A DNA stretch of 22,346 nucleotides from positions 1 to 22,346 of the forward strand of contig JAZTYJ010000002.1 in assembly GCA_045636865.1 (NCBI GenBank), written 5' to 3'. Made by a program: the position numbers and the translations under genes. Each line of letters starts with the position of its first letter. Position 1 is the stretch's first letter. The notes below the pieces were generated by a model that made no database searches, was not told the DNA's origin, and saw only the letters and a list, made by a program, of their open reading frames with translations. Positions 14,472-22,346 of this stretch are shown in pieces. Source of the DNA: SIG480 sp045636865. GTDB taxonomy: Bacteria > Bacillota > Clostridia > Oscillospirales > JAAYXM01.

Positions 14472-15797
14472 ATGAACAAAATTGAAGTAGGTTTTGGGCG
14501 AAAACTTATAACTCCGCCTCTTGGAACGCCTGTTTCGGGATATTATGAAGAGAGATATGCAAGCGGTGTTCTTGATGACCTTTATGTAAACGCAGTTGCG
14601 TTTTCAGACGGGGAGAAGAAAACACTTGTAATCAGCCTTGAAATTGTTGATTTGTCGGTTGAAACCTCAGATGCTTTCAGAAAACTCATTTCGGAGTATT
14701 GCGGGCTTCCGACAGAGGCGATTCTTTTAAACTGCACACATACCCACACGGGCCCTGAGGTTGATGCGGTTGAGCAATATAAAAACTTCCTCGGCATTCA
14801 GACTCGAGATGCAGCAGCAACAGCTATTGCAGACCTTAAACCGGCAAAGCTTTCTGTTGCAACAGGCAAGGCTGAGGGCATCTCGTTTGTTCGCCGTTTC
14901 AGGATGAAAAACGGAAACGTCCAGACGAACCCCGGTGTTGACAATCCTGAGGTTGACCATGCGCTTGGTGTGCCGAATGAGACAGTTAAGCTTGTCAAGT
15001 GCGAGCGCGAGGGAGCTGATGATGTTTATATTGTGAATTTCGGTGTTCATGCGGATTCGGTTGGCGGTGATATGATAAGCGGCGACTATCCGGGCTTTGT
15101 TGTAAGCACGGTAGAAAAAGCTCTTGATAATGTTAAGTGCATATTTTTAACAGCTCCGCAAGGGGATGTTAACCACATAAACCCGTTCCCGAATGCAGGA
15201 GACAGATGCGGTCTTGAGTATGATACTTTTGACGGTGTGCCGAGAGGTTATGAGCATGCAAAGCATATGGGACGCGTTATTGCAGGAGCTGTGCTCCAAA
15301 TTTGCGGAAAAACGGAATACATAAAGAACGTTAAAATCTCGTATGCAAAGAAAGAAACACGGCTTCCGTCGCATCAGGAAAATGACAGGCTTGATGAGGC
15401 GCGCAAAATTTATGAGCTTCACACAAGCGGCAGAGATGATCTCATTCCGTTTGAGAAGATGGAACTCACAACCGTTGTTGCGGAAGCAAAGCGCATTGTT
15501 GTACTTGAAAACGGTCCGGAATTTTTTGAGTTTTCCGTTGGTGCAATTTCAATAGGCGACATAGTATTCTGTGCAGTTCCGGGCGAGATGTTTACCGAGG
15601 TCGGAAATGAAGTGTGCAGCAAATCTTCATATAAAATGACACTTGTGTGTTGCCTCTCAAACGGCGGAGAAACATATTTCCCGACAACAAAGGCATATAG
15701 TGAGGGTGGATACGAGGCCCGTTCATCGCGCCTTGCACCGGGATATGATGAGATTCTCATCCGTGATACAATTGAGTTGTTTGACAGTATAAAGTAA
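14472..15797 (+). CDS. Neutral/alkaline ceramidase N-terminal-domain-like hydrolase
   Basis: This 441-residue protein resembles the catalytic domain of neutral ceramidases, zinc amidases that release the fatty acid from ceramide. Visible elements are GFGRKLITPPLGTPVSGY at the start (family members begin with a similar G-x-x-D-I-T-x-P pattern), the metal-binding CTHTHTGP (88-95), GVHADSVGGD, LTAPQGDVNHINPF, a late AVPGEMFTEVG, and GGETYFPTTKAYSEGGYE. There is no signal peptide and no C-terminal beta domain, unlike secreted ceramidases, so it is probably cytoplasmic and may act on another N-acyl or ester substrate. The ATG at 14472 has AAGGAG upstream. It is divergent from a lipid kinase, which hints at, but does not prove, a lipid role. 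Family assignment is good; substrate is uncertain. Confidence 0.8.
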   Translation: MNKIEVGFGRKLITPPLGTPVSGYYEERYASGVLDDLYVNAVAFSDGEKKTLVISLEIVDLSVETSDAFRKLISEYCGLPTEAILLNCTHTHTGPEVDAVEQYKNFLGIQTRDAAATAIADLKPAKLSVATGKAEGISFVRRFRMKNGNVQTNPGVDNPEVDHALGVPNETVKLVKCEREGADDVYIVNFGVHADSVGGDMISGDYPGFVVSTVEKALDNVKCIFLTAPQGDVNHINPFPNAGDRCGLEYDTFDGVPRGYEHAKHMGRVIAGAVLQICGKTEYIKNVKISYAKKETRLPSHQENDRLDEARKIYELHTSGRDDLIPFEKMELTTVVAEAKRIVVLENGPEFFEFSVGAISIGDIVFCAVPGEMFTEVGNEVCSKSSYKMTLVCCLSNGGETYFPTTKAYSEGGYEARSSRLAPGYDEILIRDTIELFDSIK

Positions 15798-15811
15798 CAG
15801 AAACAAAATTA

Positions 15812-15847
15812 AAAAGCTCCGAAAGCAATATTGCTTTCGGAGCTTTT
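15812..15847. terminator. Bidirectional terminator
   Basis: A perfect 36-base palindrome runs from A4 to T4 between the convergent ceramidase-like and solute-binding-protein genes. It can terminate both and differs in sequence from the terminators of the duplicated units next to it. Confidence 0.88.
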
Positions 15848-15866
15848 GTGCTCTGTGAGAATGGGA

Positions 15867-17417
15867 TTACTTAACTCTGTTGTAAGCTGCTTCGTATGTT
15901 TCGAGAACTTCAGCAAGTCCCATTTTGTTTGCTTCTTCTACCATCTCATCGAACATTGAAATGGGAGCCTGACCTGTAGCAATCTTTGTGATGATTTCAT
16001 CTACATAAGTGTTGATTGCTGTGATCTTGTCAGCCATAAATTCTGATTCTTCAGGAGTGAATGAGAGGTATTTTGTCGGCGGGAACTTATCCATTGTGTG
16101 TTCGATAACCATGCTGCGTACTTCTGAAATGTCTTCAGATTCAGTAGATTCGATAGCTTCGATGTCAGCACGGAGGAATGTTCCCGGGATTGAGAAACCG
16201 TAAAGTGTCTTTATCGGCTCGTTTGCACCGTTTTTGATGAACTGCTTCTTGCCGTCAACAACTTCGAATGTTTCGCCTTCCTTACCCCATGAAACGATTT
16301 CAACTGCTTCGTCAGAATAGAACCAGTCGAGGTACTTTGCAGCGTTTGCGATGCGGCCTTCATCCATTGTGTTGCAGAGAACAAGACCATACGGATCAAG
16401 GTTGTTCTTTATAACCTTGTTTGTACCCTTTTCAGCATTAGCAACAGGCGGAACCATAGCTGTAAATCTGAGCGGCTGGTTGTTGTCCTTTGCGATTGAG
16501 TTGAAGAAGTCGATACGTGTCTGATATTCCGGAGTGATAAATCCACGGTCAGAAGAAATGAGTTCCTGCCATGAAGCTGTAGAAATTGTAGCGTAGTCCG
16601 GAGTCATAAGACCTTCAGCAGCCATCTTGTTGAAGAATATGAGAGCTTCGCGCATCGGCTCTTCAAGAGAGCCGTGCTTCCACTTTTCTTCTGCAAAATC
16701 GTAGTAGAGACCGGGACCAGCCCAATTTTCGTCAAATGACGGAGCCATAACGTTGAGGTTGAACTTGAGTGCGTTTCTTACGCAGAACGGATATGAGTCC
16801 GGATAGAGAGCCTTGAGTTCCTTTGAAACCTCGTAGAGCTCATCAAATGTTGTCGGAACCTTGAGGTTGTGCTTTTCGAAGATGTCCTTGCGGTAAAGCC
16901 AAGCCATAACACCTTCGGTTGTTTCACGACCTACAACCGGTGAGTAGTAAACCTTGCCGTCGTATGACTTACGAGCTGTGACGTAAGCATCGTAATCAGC
17001 TTCTGAGAGTGAATCCTTCCATGCAACGTAGTTCGGCATGTATTCTTCGTAGTCGTCGAATGCAACGAGTGCACCTTGCATGAGCTGTCCTTCAGCACCG
17101 CCCTTGTAGTCGAAAGAGCAGAGGTCCGGAAGTGATGACGGATCAGCGAACATAGTAGAATACTTTGTAGCGACGTCTGAAGAGGGGATAGCGTTAACTT
17201 CAACAGTTGCGCCAACATTCTCTCTTATGTACTCCATAACCTTCCAGTTGTCCTGATACGGCCAGCTCGGATGAGAGATCAAAACAACTTTGATAACGTC
17301 ATCTTTTGTAAGCGGATCAGCATTGGCAGCTGTGCCACCGGTCTGCGTCTTTGTACATGCAGCAAGCGAAAGAGCCAAAACTGCTGCAAGAGCCAAAGCG
17401 AGAATTCTTTTTTTCAT
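15867..17417 (-). CDS. Extracellular solute-binding lipoprotein, copy 1
   Basis: This 516-residue protein is a substrate-binding component of an ABC importer, carbohydrate (family 1) type. The signal peptide ends LSLAAC, so Cys21 should be lipidated and the mature protein tethered outside the membrane. A Thr/Gly/Ala-rich linker follows, then the two-lobed binding fold, with SHPSWPYQDNW near residues 49-59, KYSTMFADP, GRETTEGVMAWLYRKDIF, and a Trp-rich C-terminal lobe (YLDWFYSDEA). AGGAGG is well placed before the ATG. No permease or ATPase lies in the window, so the partner transporter must be elsewhere. By hand count the protein is about 88-89 percent identical to the adjacent copy 2 and comes from tandem duplication. 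Ligand cannot be predicted; a sugar is likeliest, a peptide possible. Confidence 0.9.
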   Translation of the reverse strand: MKKRILALALAAVLALSLAACTKTQTGGTAANADPLTKDDVIKVVLISHPSWPYQDNWKVMEYIRENVGATVEVNAIPSSDVATKYSTMFADPSSLPDLCSFDYKGGAEGQLMQGALVAFDDYEEYMPNYVAWKDSLSEADYDAYVTARKSYDGKVYYSPVVGRETTEGVMAWLYRKDIFEKHNLKVPTTFDELYEVSKELKALYPDSYPFCVRNALKFNLNVMAPSFDENWAGPGLYYDFAEEKWKHGSLEEPMREALIFFNKMAAEGLMTPDYATISTASWQELISSDRGFITPEYQTRIDFFNSIAKDNNQPLRFTAMVPPVANAEKGTNKVIKNNLDPYGLVLCNTMDEGRIANAAKYLDWFYSDEAVEIVSWGKEGETFEVVDGKKQFIKNGANEPIKTLYGFSIPGTFLRADIEAIESTESEDISEVRSMVIEHTMDKFPPTKYLSFTPEESEFMADKITAINTYVDEIITKIATGQAPISMFDEMVEEANKMGLAEVLETYEAAYNRVK

Positions 17418-17475
17418 TTTCTTCTTCCTCCTGTAAATTTTGGCAAAATGACAATTGAAACAATTTGGAAATTGA

Positions 17476-17497
17476 GGAAAAACGTTTTAGCTTTTCC
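17476..17497 (-). other. Leader hairpin, copy 1
   Basis: In the mRNA leader the arms GGAAAAGC and GTTTTTCC (one G-U pair) close an AU-rich loop, TAAAAC. Copy 2 keeps the loop and the fold with different outer base pairs. Confidence 0.4.
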
Positions 17498-17530
17498 GAC
17501 AAAAAAACCAAAGTCGCAAACATCTTCTGC

Positions 17531-17577
17531 CATTGACTTTAATAATATCTTAACATATGTAAAAGAAAATGTCAATG
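17531..17577 (-). promoter_or_regulatory. Promoter block of solute-binding protein copy 1
   Basis: On the minus strand TTGACA (17570-17575) and TAAGAT (17547-17552), 17 bases apart and preceded by an extended -10 TGT, lie inside an inverted repeat CATTGAC/GTCAATG (17571-17577 and 17531-17537). The leader is about 120 bases. The 47-base block is nearly identical to that of copy 2, consistent with a shared operator. Confidence 0.75.
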
Positions 17578-17609
17578 ATATGACGTGAGAAATACAGACA
17601 TGTATAATA

Positions 17610-17638
17610 AAAAGCCACGGCAGAAAACCGTGGCTTTT
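17610..17638 (-). terminator. Terminator of solute-binding protein copy 2
   Basis: An 11-base inverted repeat (17610-17620 and 17628-17638) has a 7-base loop and, on the minus strand, a T-rich tail, 22 bases after the copy 2 stop codon. It is related in sequence to the PFOR terminator at 19404. Confidence 0.88.
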
Positions 17639-17660
17639 GGGAATCTGAATATGGGGAAAA

Positions 17661-19214
17661 TTACTTGATTCTTGCGTAAGCTGTTTCGTATGTTTCGAGA
17701 ACTTCAGCAAGTCCCATCTTATTTGCTTCTTCTACCATCTCATCAAACATTGAAATGGGAGCCTGACCTGTAGCAATCTTTGTGATTATCTCATCAGTAT
17801 AAGAAGTAATAGCAGTAACCTTGTCAGCTATAAATTCTGACTCTTCAGGAGTGAATGAGAGGTACTTTGTCGGCGGGAACTTATCCATTGTGTGCTCAAT
17901 AACCATAGCGCGTACTTCTGAAATGTCTTCAGATTCGGTTGACTCAACAGCCTTAGTATCAGCACGGAGGAATAATCCCGGATTTGAGAAGCCGTAAAGT
18001 GTCTTTATCGGCTCGTTTGAACCTTCGGGTCTGATGAACTGCTTCTCACCATTAACAACTTCGTATGTTTCGCCTTCTTTACCCCATGAAACGAGATCAT
18101 ATGCTTCGTCTGAGTAGAACCAGTCGAGGAACTTGGCTGCGTTTACAATGCGGCCTTCGTCCATTGTGTTGCAGAGAACGAAACCGTACGGATCGAGGTT
18201 ATTCTTTAAAACCTTATTTGTACCCTTTTCAGCGTTTGCAACCGGCGGAACCATAGCTGTAAATCTGAGTGGCTGGTTGTTGTCCTTTGCGATTGAGTTG
18301 AAGAAGTCGATGCGTGTCTGGTATTCCGGAGTGATGAAACCGCGGTCAGAGGTGATGAGTTCCTGCCATGCAGAAGTTGTGAGTGTAGCGTAGTCCGGAG
18401 TCATAAGACCTTCAGCAGCCATCTTGTTGAAGAATGTGAGAGCTTCGCGCATCGGCTCTTCAAGAGAACCGTGCTTCCACTTTTCGTCTGCAAAATCATA
18501 GTAGAAGCCCGGGCCTGCCCAGTTAGCATCAAATGACGGAGCCATAACGTTGAGGTTGAACTTGAGTGCGTTTCTTACGCAGAACGGGTAAGAGTTCGGA
18601 TAAAGAGCCTTGAGTTCCTTTGAAACTTCATAGAGCTCGTCGAATGTTGTCGGAACCTTGAGGTTGTGCTTTTCGAAGATGTCCTTGCGGTAAAGCCAAG
18701 CCATAACACCTTCTGATGTTTCACGACCTACAACCGGTGTGTAGTAAACCTTGCCGTCGTATGACTTGCGTGAAGTTACGAATGCATCATAATCAACATC
18801 AGAGAGTGAATCCTTCCAAGCAACGTAGTTCGGCATATACTCTTCGTAGTCATCAAGTGCGACGAGAGCACCCTGGAAGAGCTGTCCTTCAGCACTGCCC
18901 TTGTAGTCAAAGAGGCAGATGTCCGGAAGGGATGCCGGATCAGCAAACATAGTAGAATACTTTGTAGCAACGTCAAGGTTGGGGATAGCTGTAATATCAA
19001 CAGTTGCACCAACGCTTTCCCTGATGTACTCAACAACTTTCCAGTTGTCCTGATACGGCCAGCTCGGATGAGACATCAATACTACTTTGATAACGTCATC
19101 TGATGTAAGCGGATCAGCATTGGCAGCTGTGCCACCTGTCGGTGCTTTTGTGCAAGCAGCAAGTGAAAGAGCCATAACCGCTGCGAGAACCAAAGCGAGA
19201 ATTCTTTTTTTCAT
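17661..19214 (-). CDS. Extracellular solute-binding lipoprotein, copy 2
   Basis: This 517-residue paralogue of the downstream neighbour has the same lipobox (LSLAAC, Cys21) and the same two-lobed family 1 binding fold, collinear throughout apart from a one-residue insertion near QFIRPEGSNEP. Differences from copy 1 are mostly conservative but cluster around residues 69-115 (for example VDITAIPNLD against VEVNAIPSSD) and near 390-435, which may touch the ligand. The start at 19212-19214 has AGGAGG upstream; longer in-frame starts would put the ribosome binding site inside the gene and lose the signal peptide. It has its own promoter and terminator, so the two copies can be expressed independently, though probably by the same regulator. 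No importer permease or ATPase is in view. Confidence 0.9.
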   Translation of the reverse strand: MKKRILALVLAAVMALSLAACTKAPTGGTAANADPLTSDDVIKVVLMSHPSWPYQDNWKVVEYIRESVGATVDITAIPNLDVATKYSTMFADPASLPDICLFDYKGSAEGQLFQGALVALDDYEEYMPNYVAWKDSLSDVDYDAFVTSRKSYDGKVYYTPVVGRETSEGVMAWLYRKDIFEKHNLKVPTTFDELYEVSKELKALYPNSYPFCVRNALKFNLNVMAPSFDANWAGPGFYYDFADEKWKHGSLEEPMREALTFFNKMAAEGLMTPDYATLTTSAWQELITSDRGFITPEYQTRIDFFNSIAKDNNQPLRFTAMVPPVANAEKGTNKVLKNNLDPYGFVLCNTMDEGRIVNAAKFLDWFYSDEAYDLVSWGKEGETYEVVNGEKQFIRPEGSNEPIKTLYGFSNPGLFLRADTKAVESTESEDISEVRAMVIEHTMDKFPPTKYLSFTPEESEFIADKVTAITSYTDEIITKIATGQAPISMFDEMVEEANKMGLAEVLETYETAYARIK

Positions 19215-19272
19215 TTTCTTCTTCCTCCTGTAAATTTGGCAAAACAATGCTTCGAAGAGTCTTGAAATTGAA

Positions 19273-19293
19273 CAAAAACGTTTTAGCTTTTTG
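19273..19293 (-). other. Leader hairpin, copy 2
   Basis: The arms CAAAAAGC and GTTTTTG close the same TAAAAC loop as in copy 1, with an outer C-G pair in place of two G-C pairs and one bulged base. Confidence 0.35.
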
Positions 19294-19324
19294 GTCAAAA
19301 AATAAAGGCTCGAACATCTTCTGC

Positions 19325-19371
19325 CATTGACTTTAACAATATCTTAACATATGTTAAAGAAAATGTCAATG
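19325..19371 (-). promoter_or_regulatory. Promoter block of solute-binding protein copy 2, with perfect palindrome
   Basis: TTGACA (19364-19369) and TAAGAT (19341-19346) are 17 bases apart on the minus strand. The flanking CATTGAC/GTCAATG inverted repeat is kept. The spacer and -10 also carry a perfect 14-base palindrome, TTAACATATGTTAA (19344-19357), which copy 1 has with one mismatch. It is a good operator candidate. Confidence 0.75.
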
Positions 19372-19403
19372 AGAAGACGTGGAAAAACAGATAAAAAGTA
19401 TAA

Positions 19404-19433
19404 AAAATGCCACGGCTTGCGCCGTGGCATTTT
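19404..19433 (-). terminator. Terminator of the PFOR gene
   Basis: A perfect 13-base inverted repeat (19404-19416 and 19421-19433) with loop TTGC in plus-strand reading lies 11 bases after the PFOR stop. On the minus strand the 3' side is T-rich. Confidence 0.9.
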
Positions 19434-19444
19434 GGGGATTTAAG

Positions 19445-22346
19445 TTACTTTCCTGCACGCTTTGCAAGGTCGTTGTAGCGATCCTTTGCATGTTCTTCAG
19501 CCTTAGCGAAGAGCTCTTCTGCTCTTTCGGGGAACTGCTGTGCAAGACGAGCATAACGAGTCTCGTTCTTGATGAAGTCAACATAGCTTCCTGTCGGCTC
19601 CTTGGAGTCGAGGGTGAATGCTTCTTTGCCTTCAGCCTTGAGAGTCGGGTTGTATCTGAACATCTGCCAGTAACCTGCCTCAACAGCCTTCTTCATCTCA
19701 GCCTGGCAGTTGACCATACCGCCCTTGATGCCGTGCATTTCGCAAGGAGCGTAGCCGATGATGAGAGACGGACCCGGATAAGCTTCAGCTTCTGCAAGAG
19801 CCTTGAGTGTCTGGTTCATATCAGCACCCATAGCAACCTGTGCAACGTATACATAACCGTAAGACATTGCGATGTCTGCATGGTTCTTCTTGAAGATGTT
19901 CTTACCGGCTGCTGCAAACTGAGCAACCTGACCGAGGTTAGATGCCTTTGAAGCCTGACCGCCTGTATTTGAGTAAACTTCAGTATCGAATACCATGATG
20001 TTTACATCTTCACCTGATGCGAGAACGTGGTCGAGACCGCCGAAGCCGATGTCGTATGCCCAACCGTCGCCACCGAAGATCCAGACTGACTTCTTTGAGA
20101 GGTAATCCTTTTCAGCGAGGATGCCTGCACAAAGATCGCACTTGTCTGCAACCTTTTCAAGTTCAGCAACGAGAGCCTTTGTTGCAGCTTCGTTAGCTTC
20201 GCCGTTGTCCTTTGTTGCGAGGTATTCGCTTGCAGCTGCCTTGAGCTCAGCTGATGCCTTGTCGCCTGCAACAATCTTTTCTACGTCAGCCATGAGACGC
20301 TCGCGGATTGTCTTCTGACCGAGGTACATACCGAGACCGTGCTCTGCGTTGTCTTCAAAGAGTGAGTTAGCCCAAGCCGGACCTCTTCCGCTTTCCTTAT
20401 TGACTGTGTACGGTGTAGCCGGAGCTGAACCACCCCAGATTGATGAGCAGCCTGTAGCATTTGAGATGTACATTCTCTCACCGAAGAGCTGAGTGATAAG
20501 GCGAGCGTAAGATGTTTCAGCACAACCTGCGCAAGAGCCTGAGAACTCGAGGAGCGGCTGCTTGAACTGGCTGCCCTTGATTGTCTTGTTGATGAGTTCG
20601 GGCTTCTCGGAAACGTTAGCAACGCAGTAGTCAAATGCTGCCTGCTGGTCAAGCTGTGAAGCCTGGCTTGTCATTTCGATAGCCTTCTTTTCGGGTGTAC
20701 CGTCGCGCTCTGCCTTTGCAGTTACAGGGCAAGCCTTTACGCAAAGAGTACATCCCATGCAGTCCATCGGGCTGATTGCCATTGTGAACTTATAGTCTGT
20801 CTTGATAACAGGCTTTTCTGTGAACTTTGTAACAGCCGGAGCGTGAGCTGCTTCGTCTGCAGTAAGAGCAAACGGACGGATTGTAGCATGCGGGCAAACG
20901 AATGCACAGTTGTTACACTGGATGCAGTTTTCAGCGTGCCATACCGGAACAGAAACTGCAACGCCGCGCTTTTCATATGCGGCAGAACCCTGCGGGAATG
21001 TACCGTCTGCCATATTCTTGAATGCAGAAACCGGAAGTGAATCACCCTGCATACGTGAAACCGGCTCAACGATGTTGTTTACGAAATCAACGAGGTCAGC
21101 TCTCTTGCCTGTAGCCGGAGCCTTGACTGAATCGTCCTTAGCATCCTTCCAGGAAGCCGGAACGTCGATTTCAACCATAGCGTTAGCACCTGCGTCAATT
21201 GCCTTGTAGTTGAGCTCAACGATAGCTTCGCCCTTCTTGATGTATGACTTGTATGCCATCTTCTTCATGTAGTCGATAGCTTCATCCTTCGGGAGGATGT
21301 TTGCAAGAGCAAAGAACGCAGACTGGAGGATAGTGTTCTTAACCTTTGCGTTGCCGATTTCCTTGATAGCGATGTTTGTAGCATCGATTGTGTAGAACTT
21401 AACGTTGTTGTTAGCGATGTATGCCTTGACTGATGCGGGGAGGTAAGTGTCAAGCTCGTCCTTTGACCACTGGCAGTCGAGCATGAATGTGCCGCCCGGA
21501 ACAACGTCTTCAACAATCTTGTATCCCTTGAGGATGTAAGATGAGTTGTGGCAAGCAACGAAGTTTGCCTTGTTTACATAGTAAGTTGACTTGATCGGCT
21601 TATCACCGAAGCGGAGGTGAGAAATTGTGATACCGCCTGTCTTCTTTGAGTCATACTGGAAGTATGCCTGGATGAACTTGTCGGTATGGTCGCCGATGAT
21701 CTTGATTGAGTTCTTGTTAGCACCAACTGTACCGTCGCCGCCGAGACCCCAGAACTTGCATGAGATTGTGCCCTCTGCTGCTGTGTCGGGGCAAGCCTTC
21801 TCTTCAAGTGAAAGACCTGTAACATCGTCTACGATACCGATTGTGAAGTTGTTCTTCGGGTTCGGTGTAGCAAGGTTTGCAAATGTAGCAAAGATGCTTG
21901 CAGGAGGAGTATCCTTGGAACCGAGACCGTAACGGCCGCCGACAACTGTCTTGTCTGTGATGCCCTTTGAAGCAAGAGCTGTAACAACGTCAAGGTAAAG
22001 CGGTTCGCCGAGTGAACCGGGTTCCTTTGTTCTGTCAAGAACAGCGATCTTCTTTGCTGTAGCCGGGATAGCTTCGATGAGCTTTTCCGGAACGAACGGA
22101 CGGTAGAGGCGAACCTTAACGAGACCAACCTTCTCGCCGTTTGCGTTCATGTAGTCGATAACTTCTTCAGCAACGTCGCAGACAGAGCCCATAGCGATGA
22201 TGACGCGGTCAGCATCCGGAGCACCGTAGTAGTTGAAGAGCTTGTAGTTTGTGCCGATCTTTGCGTTGACCTTGTCCATATATTCTTCAACGATAGCCGG
22301 AAGAGCATCGTAGTATTCGTTACATGCTTCTCTGTGCTGGAAGAAG
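19445..22346 (-). CDS. nifJ: Pyruvate:ferredoxin (flavodoxin) oxidoreductase, N-terminus off the window
   Basis: This cytoplasmic enzyme oxidises pyruvate with CoA to acetyl-CoA and CO2, passing electrons to ferredoxin, and is central to anaerobic fermentation. The frame stays open to the right edge, giving about 966 residues; single-chain PFORs have near 1170, so roughly the first 200 (most of the first pyruvate-binding domain) are missing. Present, in order, are YKLFNYYGAPDADRVI and the transketolase-C-like domain, the gamma/CoA-type domain (GDGTVGANKNS, HLRFGD, ACHNSSYI), the EKR-type linker, two 4Fe-4S motifs (CIQCNNCAFVCP and CMGCTLCVKACP), and the C-terminal thiamine-diphosphate domain with further cluster cysteines (CAGC, CDLC), GDGWAYDIGFGG and TEVYSNTGGQ. 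No lesion is seen. Codon use suggests strong expression. Confidence 0.95.
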   Translation of the reverse strand, partial: FFQHREACNEYYDALPAIVEEYMDKVNAKIGTNYKLFNYYGAPDADRVIIAMGSVCDVAEEVIDYMNANGEKVGLVKVRLYRPFVPEKLIEAIPATAKKIAVLDRTKEPGSLGEPLYLDVVTALASKGITDKTVVGGRYGLGSKDTPPASIFATFANLATPNPKNNFTIGIVDDVTGLSLEEKACPDTAAEGTISCKFWGLGGDGTVGANKNSIKIIGDHTDKFIQAYFQYDSKKTGGITISHLRFGDKPIKSTYYVNKANFVACHNSSYILKGYKIVEDVVPGGTFMLDCQWSKDELDTYLPASVKAYIANNNVKFYTIDATNIAIKEIGNAKVKNTILQSAFFALANILPKDEAIDYMKKMAYKSYIKKGEAIVELNYKAIDAGANAMVEIDVPASWKDAKDDSVKAPATGKRADLVDFVNNIVEPVSRMQGDSLPVSAFKNMADGTFPQGSAAYEKRGVAVSVPVWHAENCIQCNNCAFVCPHATIRPFALTADEAAHAPAVTKFTEKPVIKTDYKFTMAISPMDCMGCTLCVKACPVTAKAERDGTPEKKAIEMTSQASQLDQQAAFDYCVANVSEKPELINKTIKGSQFKQPLLEFSGSCAGCAETSYARLITQLFGERMYISNATGCSSIWGGSAPATPYTVNKESGRGPAWANSLFEDNAEHGLGMYLGQKTIRERLMADVEKIVAGDKASAELKAAASEYLATKDNGEANEAATKALVAELEKVADKCDLCAGILAEKDYLSKKSVWIFGGDGWAYDIGFGGLDHVLASGEDVNIMVFDTEVYSNTGGQASKASNLGQVAQFAAAGKNIFKKNHADIAMSYGYVYVAQVAMGADMNQTLKALAEAEAYPGPSLIIGYAPCEMHGIKGGMVNCQAEMKKAVEAGYWQMFRYNPTLKAEGKEAFTLDSKEPTGSYVDFIKNETRYARLAQQFPERAEELFAKAEEHAKDRYNDLAKRAGK

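Larger units (their letters stand above)
15867..19433 (-). repeat. Tandem duplication of a solute-binding-protein cassette
   Basis: Two units of nearly equal length, 15867-17638 (1772 bases) and 17661-19433 (1773 bases), match in order: binding-protein gene, leader, promoter block, and the hairpin terminating the upstream gene. Both terminators share GCCACGG/CCGTGGC and a preceding GTATAA-AAAA stretch, so homology runs through the hairpin. The coding parts have diverged by about 11 percent at protein level. Confidence 0.85.

Noticed and set aside
19215..19298. Longer start for binding-protein copy 2
   Set aside because: It would place AGGAGG inside the gene and remove the signal peptide from the N-terminus; copy 1 has the same start pattern.
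15867..19433. Mobile element as the cause of the duplication
   Set aside because: No transposase, terminal inverted repeats or target-site duplication were seen; simple unequal recombination is enough.

Overview
The window looks like chromosomal DNA from an anaerobic, probably spore-forming member of the Clostridia (Bacillota, Oscillospirales/Lachnospirales-like). The evidence is a SpoIIE homologue, a pyruvate:ferredoxin oxidoreductase, the long clostridial type of ribose-phosphate pyrophosphokinase, a GTP-type PEP carboxykinase, strong AGGAGG-like ribosome binding sites, sigma-A promoters with 17-base spacers, and hairpin terminators after most transcription units. I see no integrase, transposase, CRISPR array or phage gene. 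Genus and species cannot be given from the sequence alone.

Layout. (1) Positions 1-364 hold no convincing gene, only hairpins. (2) Positions 365-2279 (minus) are a two-gene unit: an S-layer-homology surface protein followed by a small lipoprotein. (3) Positions 2681-3709 (minus) encode an ATP-grasp enzyme with a strong promoter and a direct repeat just upstream of its -35 box. (4) A tRNA-Thr(CGU) with its own promoter and terminator lies at 3921-3995 (minus). (5) Positions 4214-8593 (plus) are prs, 2-keto-3-deoxygluconate kinase and an Ldh-type oxidoreductase, then an intercistronic terminator and a D-2-hydroxyacid dehydrogenase. (6) Positions 8634-11263 (minus) are spoIIE and a small membrane protein, divergent from GTP-PEP carboxykinase (11571-13349, plus). 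(7) A YegS/DgkB-type lipid kinase (minus) and a ceramidase-like hydrolase (plus) are divergent, each with a visible promoter. (8) Positions 15867-19433 are a tandem duplication of about 1.77 kb: two orphan solute-binding lipoproteins, each with its own copy of promoter, leader and upstream terminator. (9) From 19445 to the right edge is pyruvate:ferredoxin oxidoreductase (minus), lacking its N-terminal end.

How the genes fit together. KDG kinase with two oxidoreductases suggests sugar-acid (hexuronate/hexonate) catabolism. PFOR and PEP carboxykinase sit at the pyruvate/PEP node of fermentation. The duplicated binding proteins imply carbohydrate or peptide uptake, but no permease or ATPase is in view. 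I found no clear defence system or wholly new multigene system. The best leads are the duplicated binding-protein cassettes with their conserved promoter palindrome, a glycine replacing the P-loop cysteine of GTP-PEPCK, the operon linking prs to sugar-acid genes, the regularly spaced repeats between spoIIE and pckG, and the direct repeat upstream of the ATP-grasp promoter.
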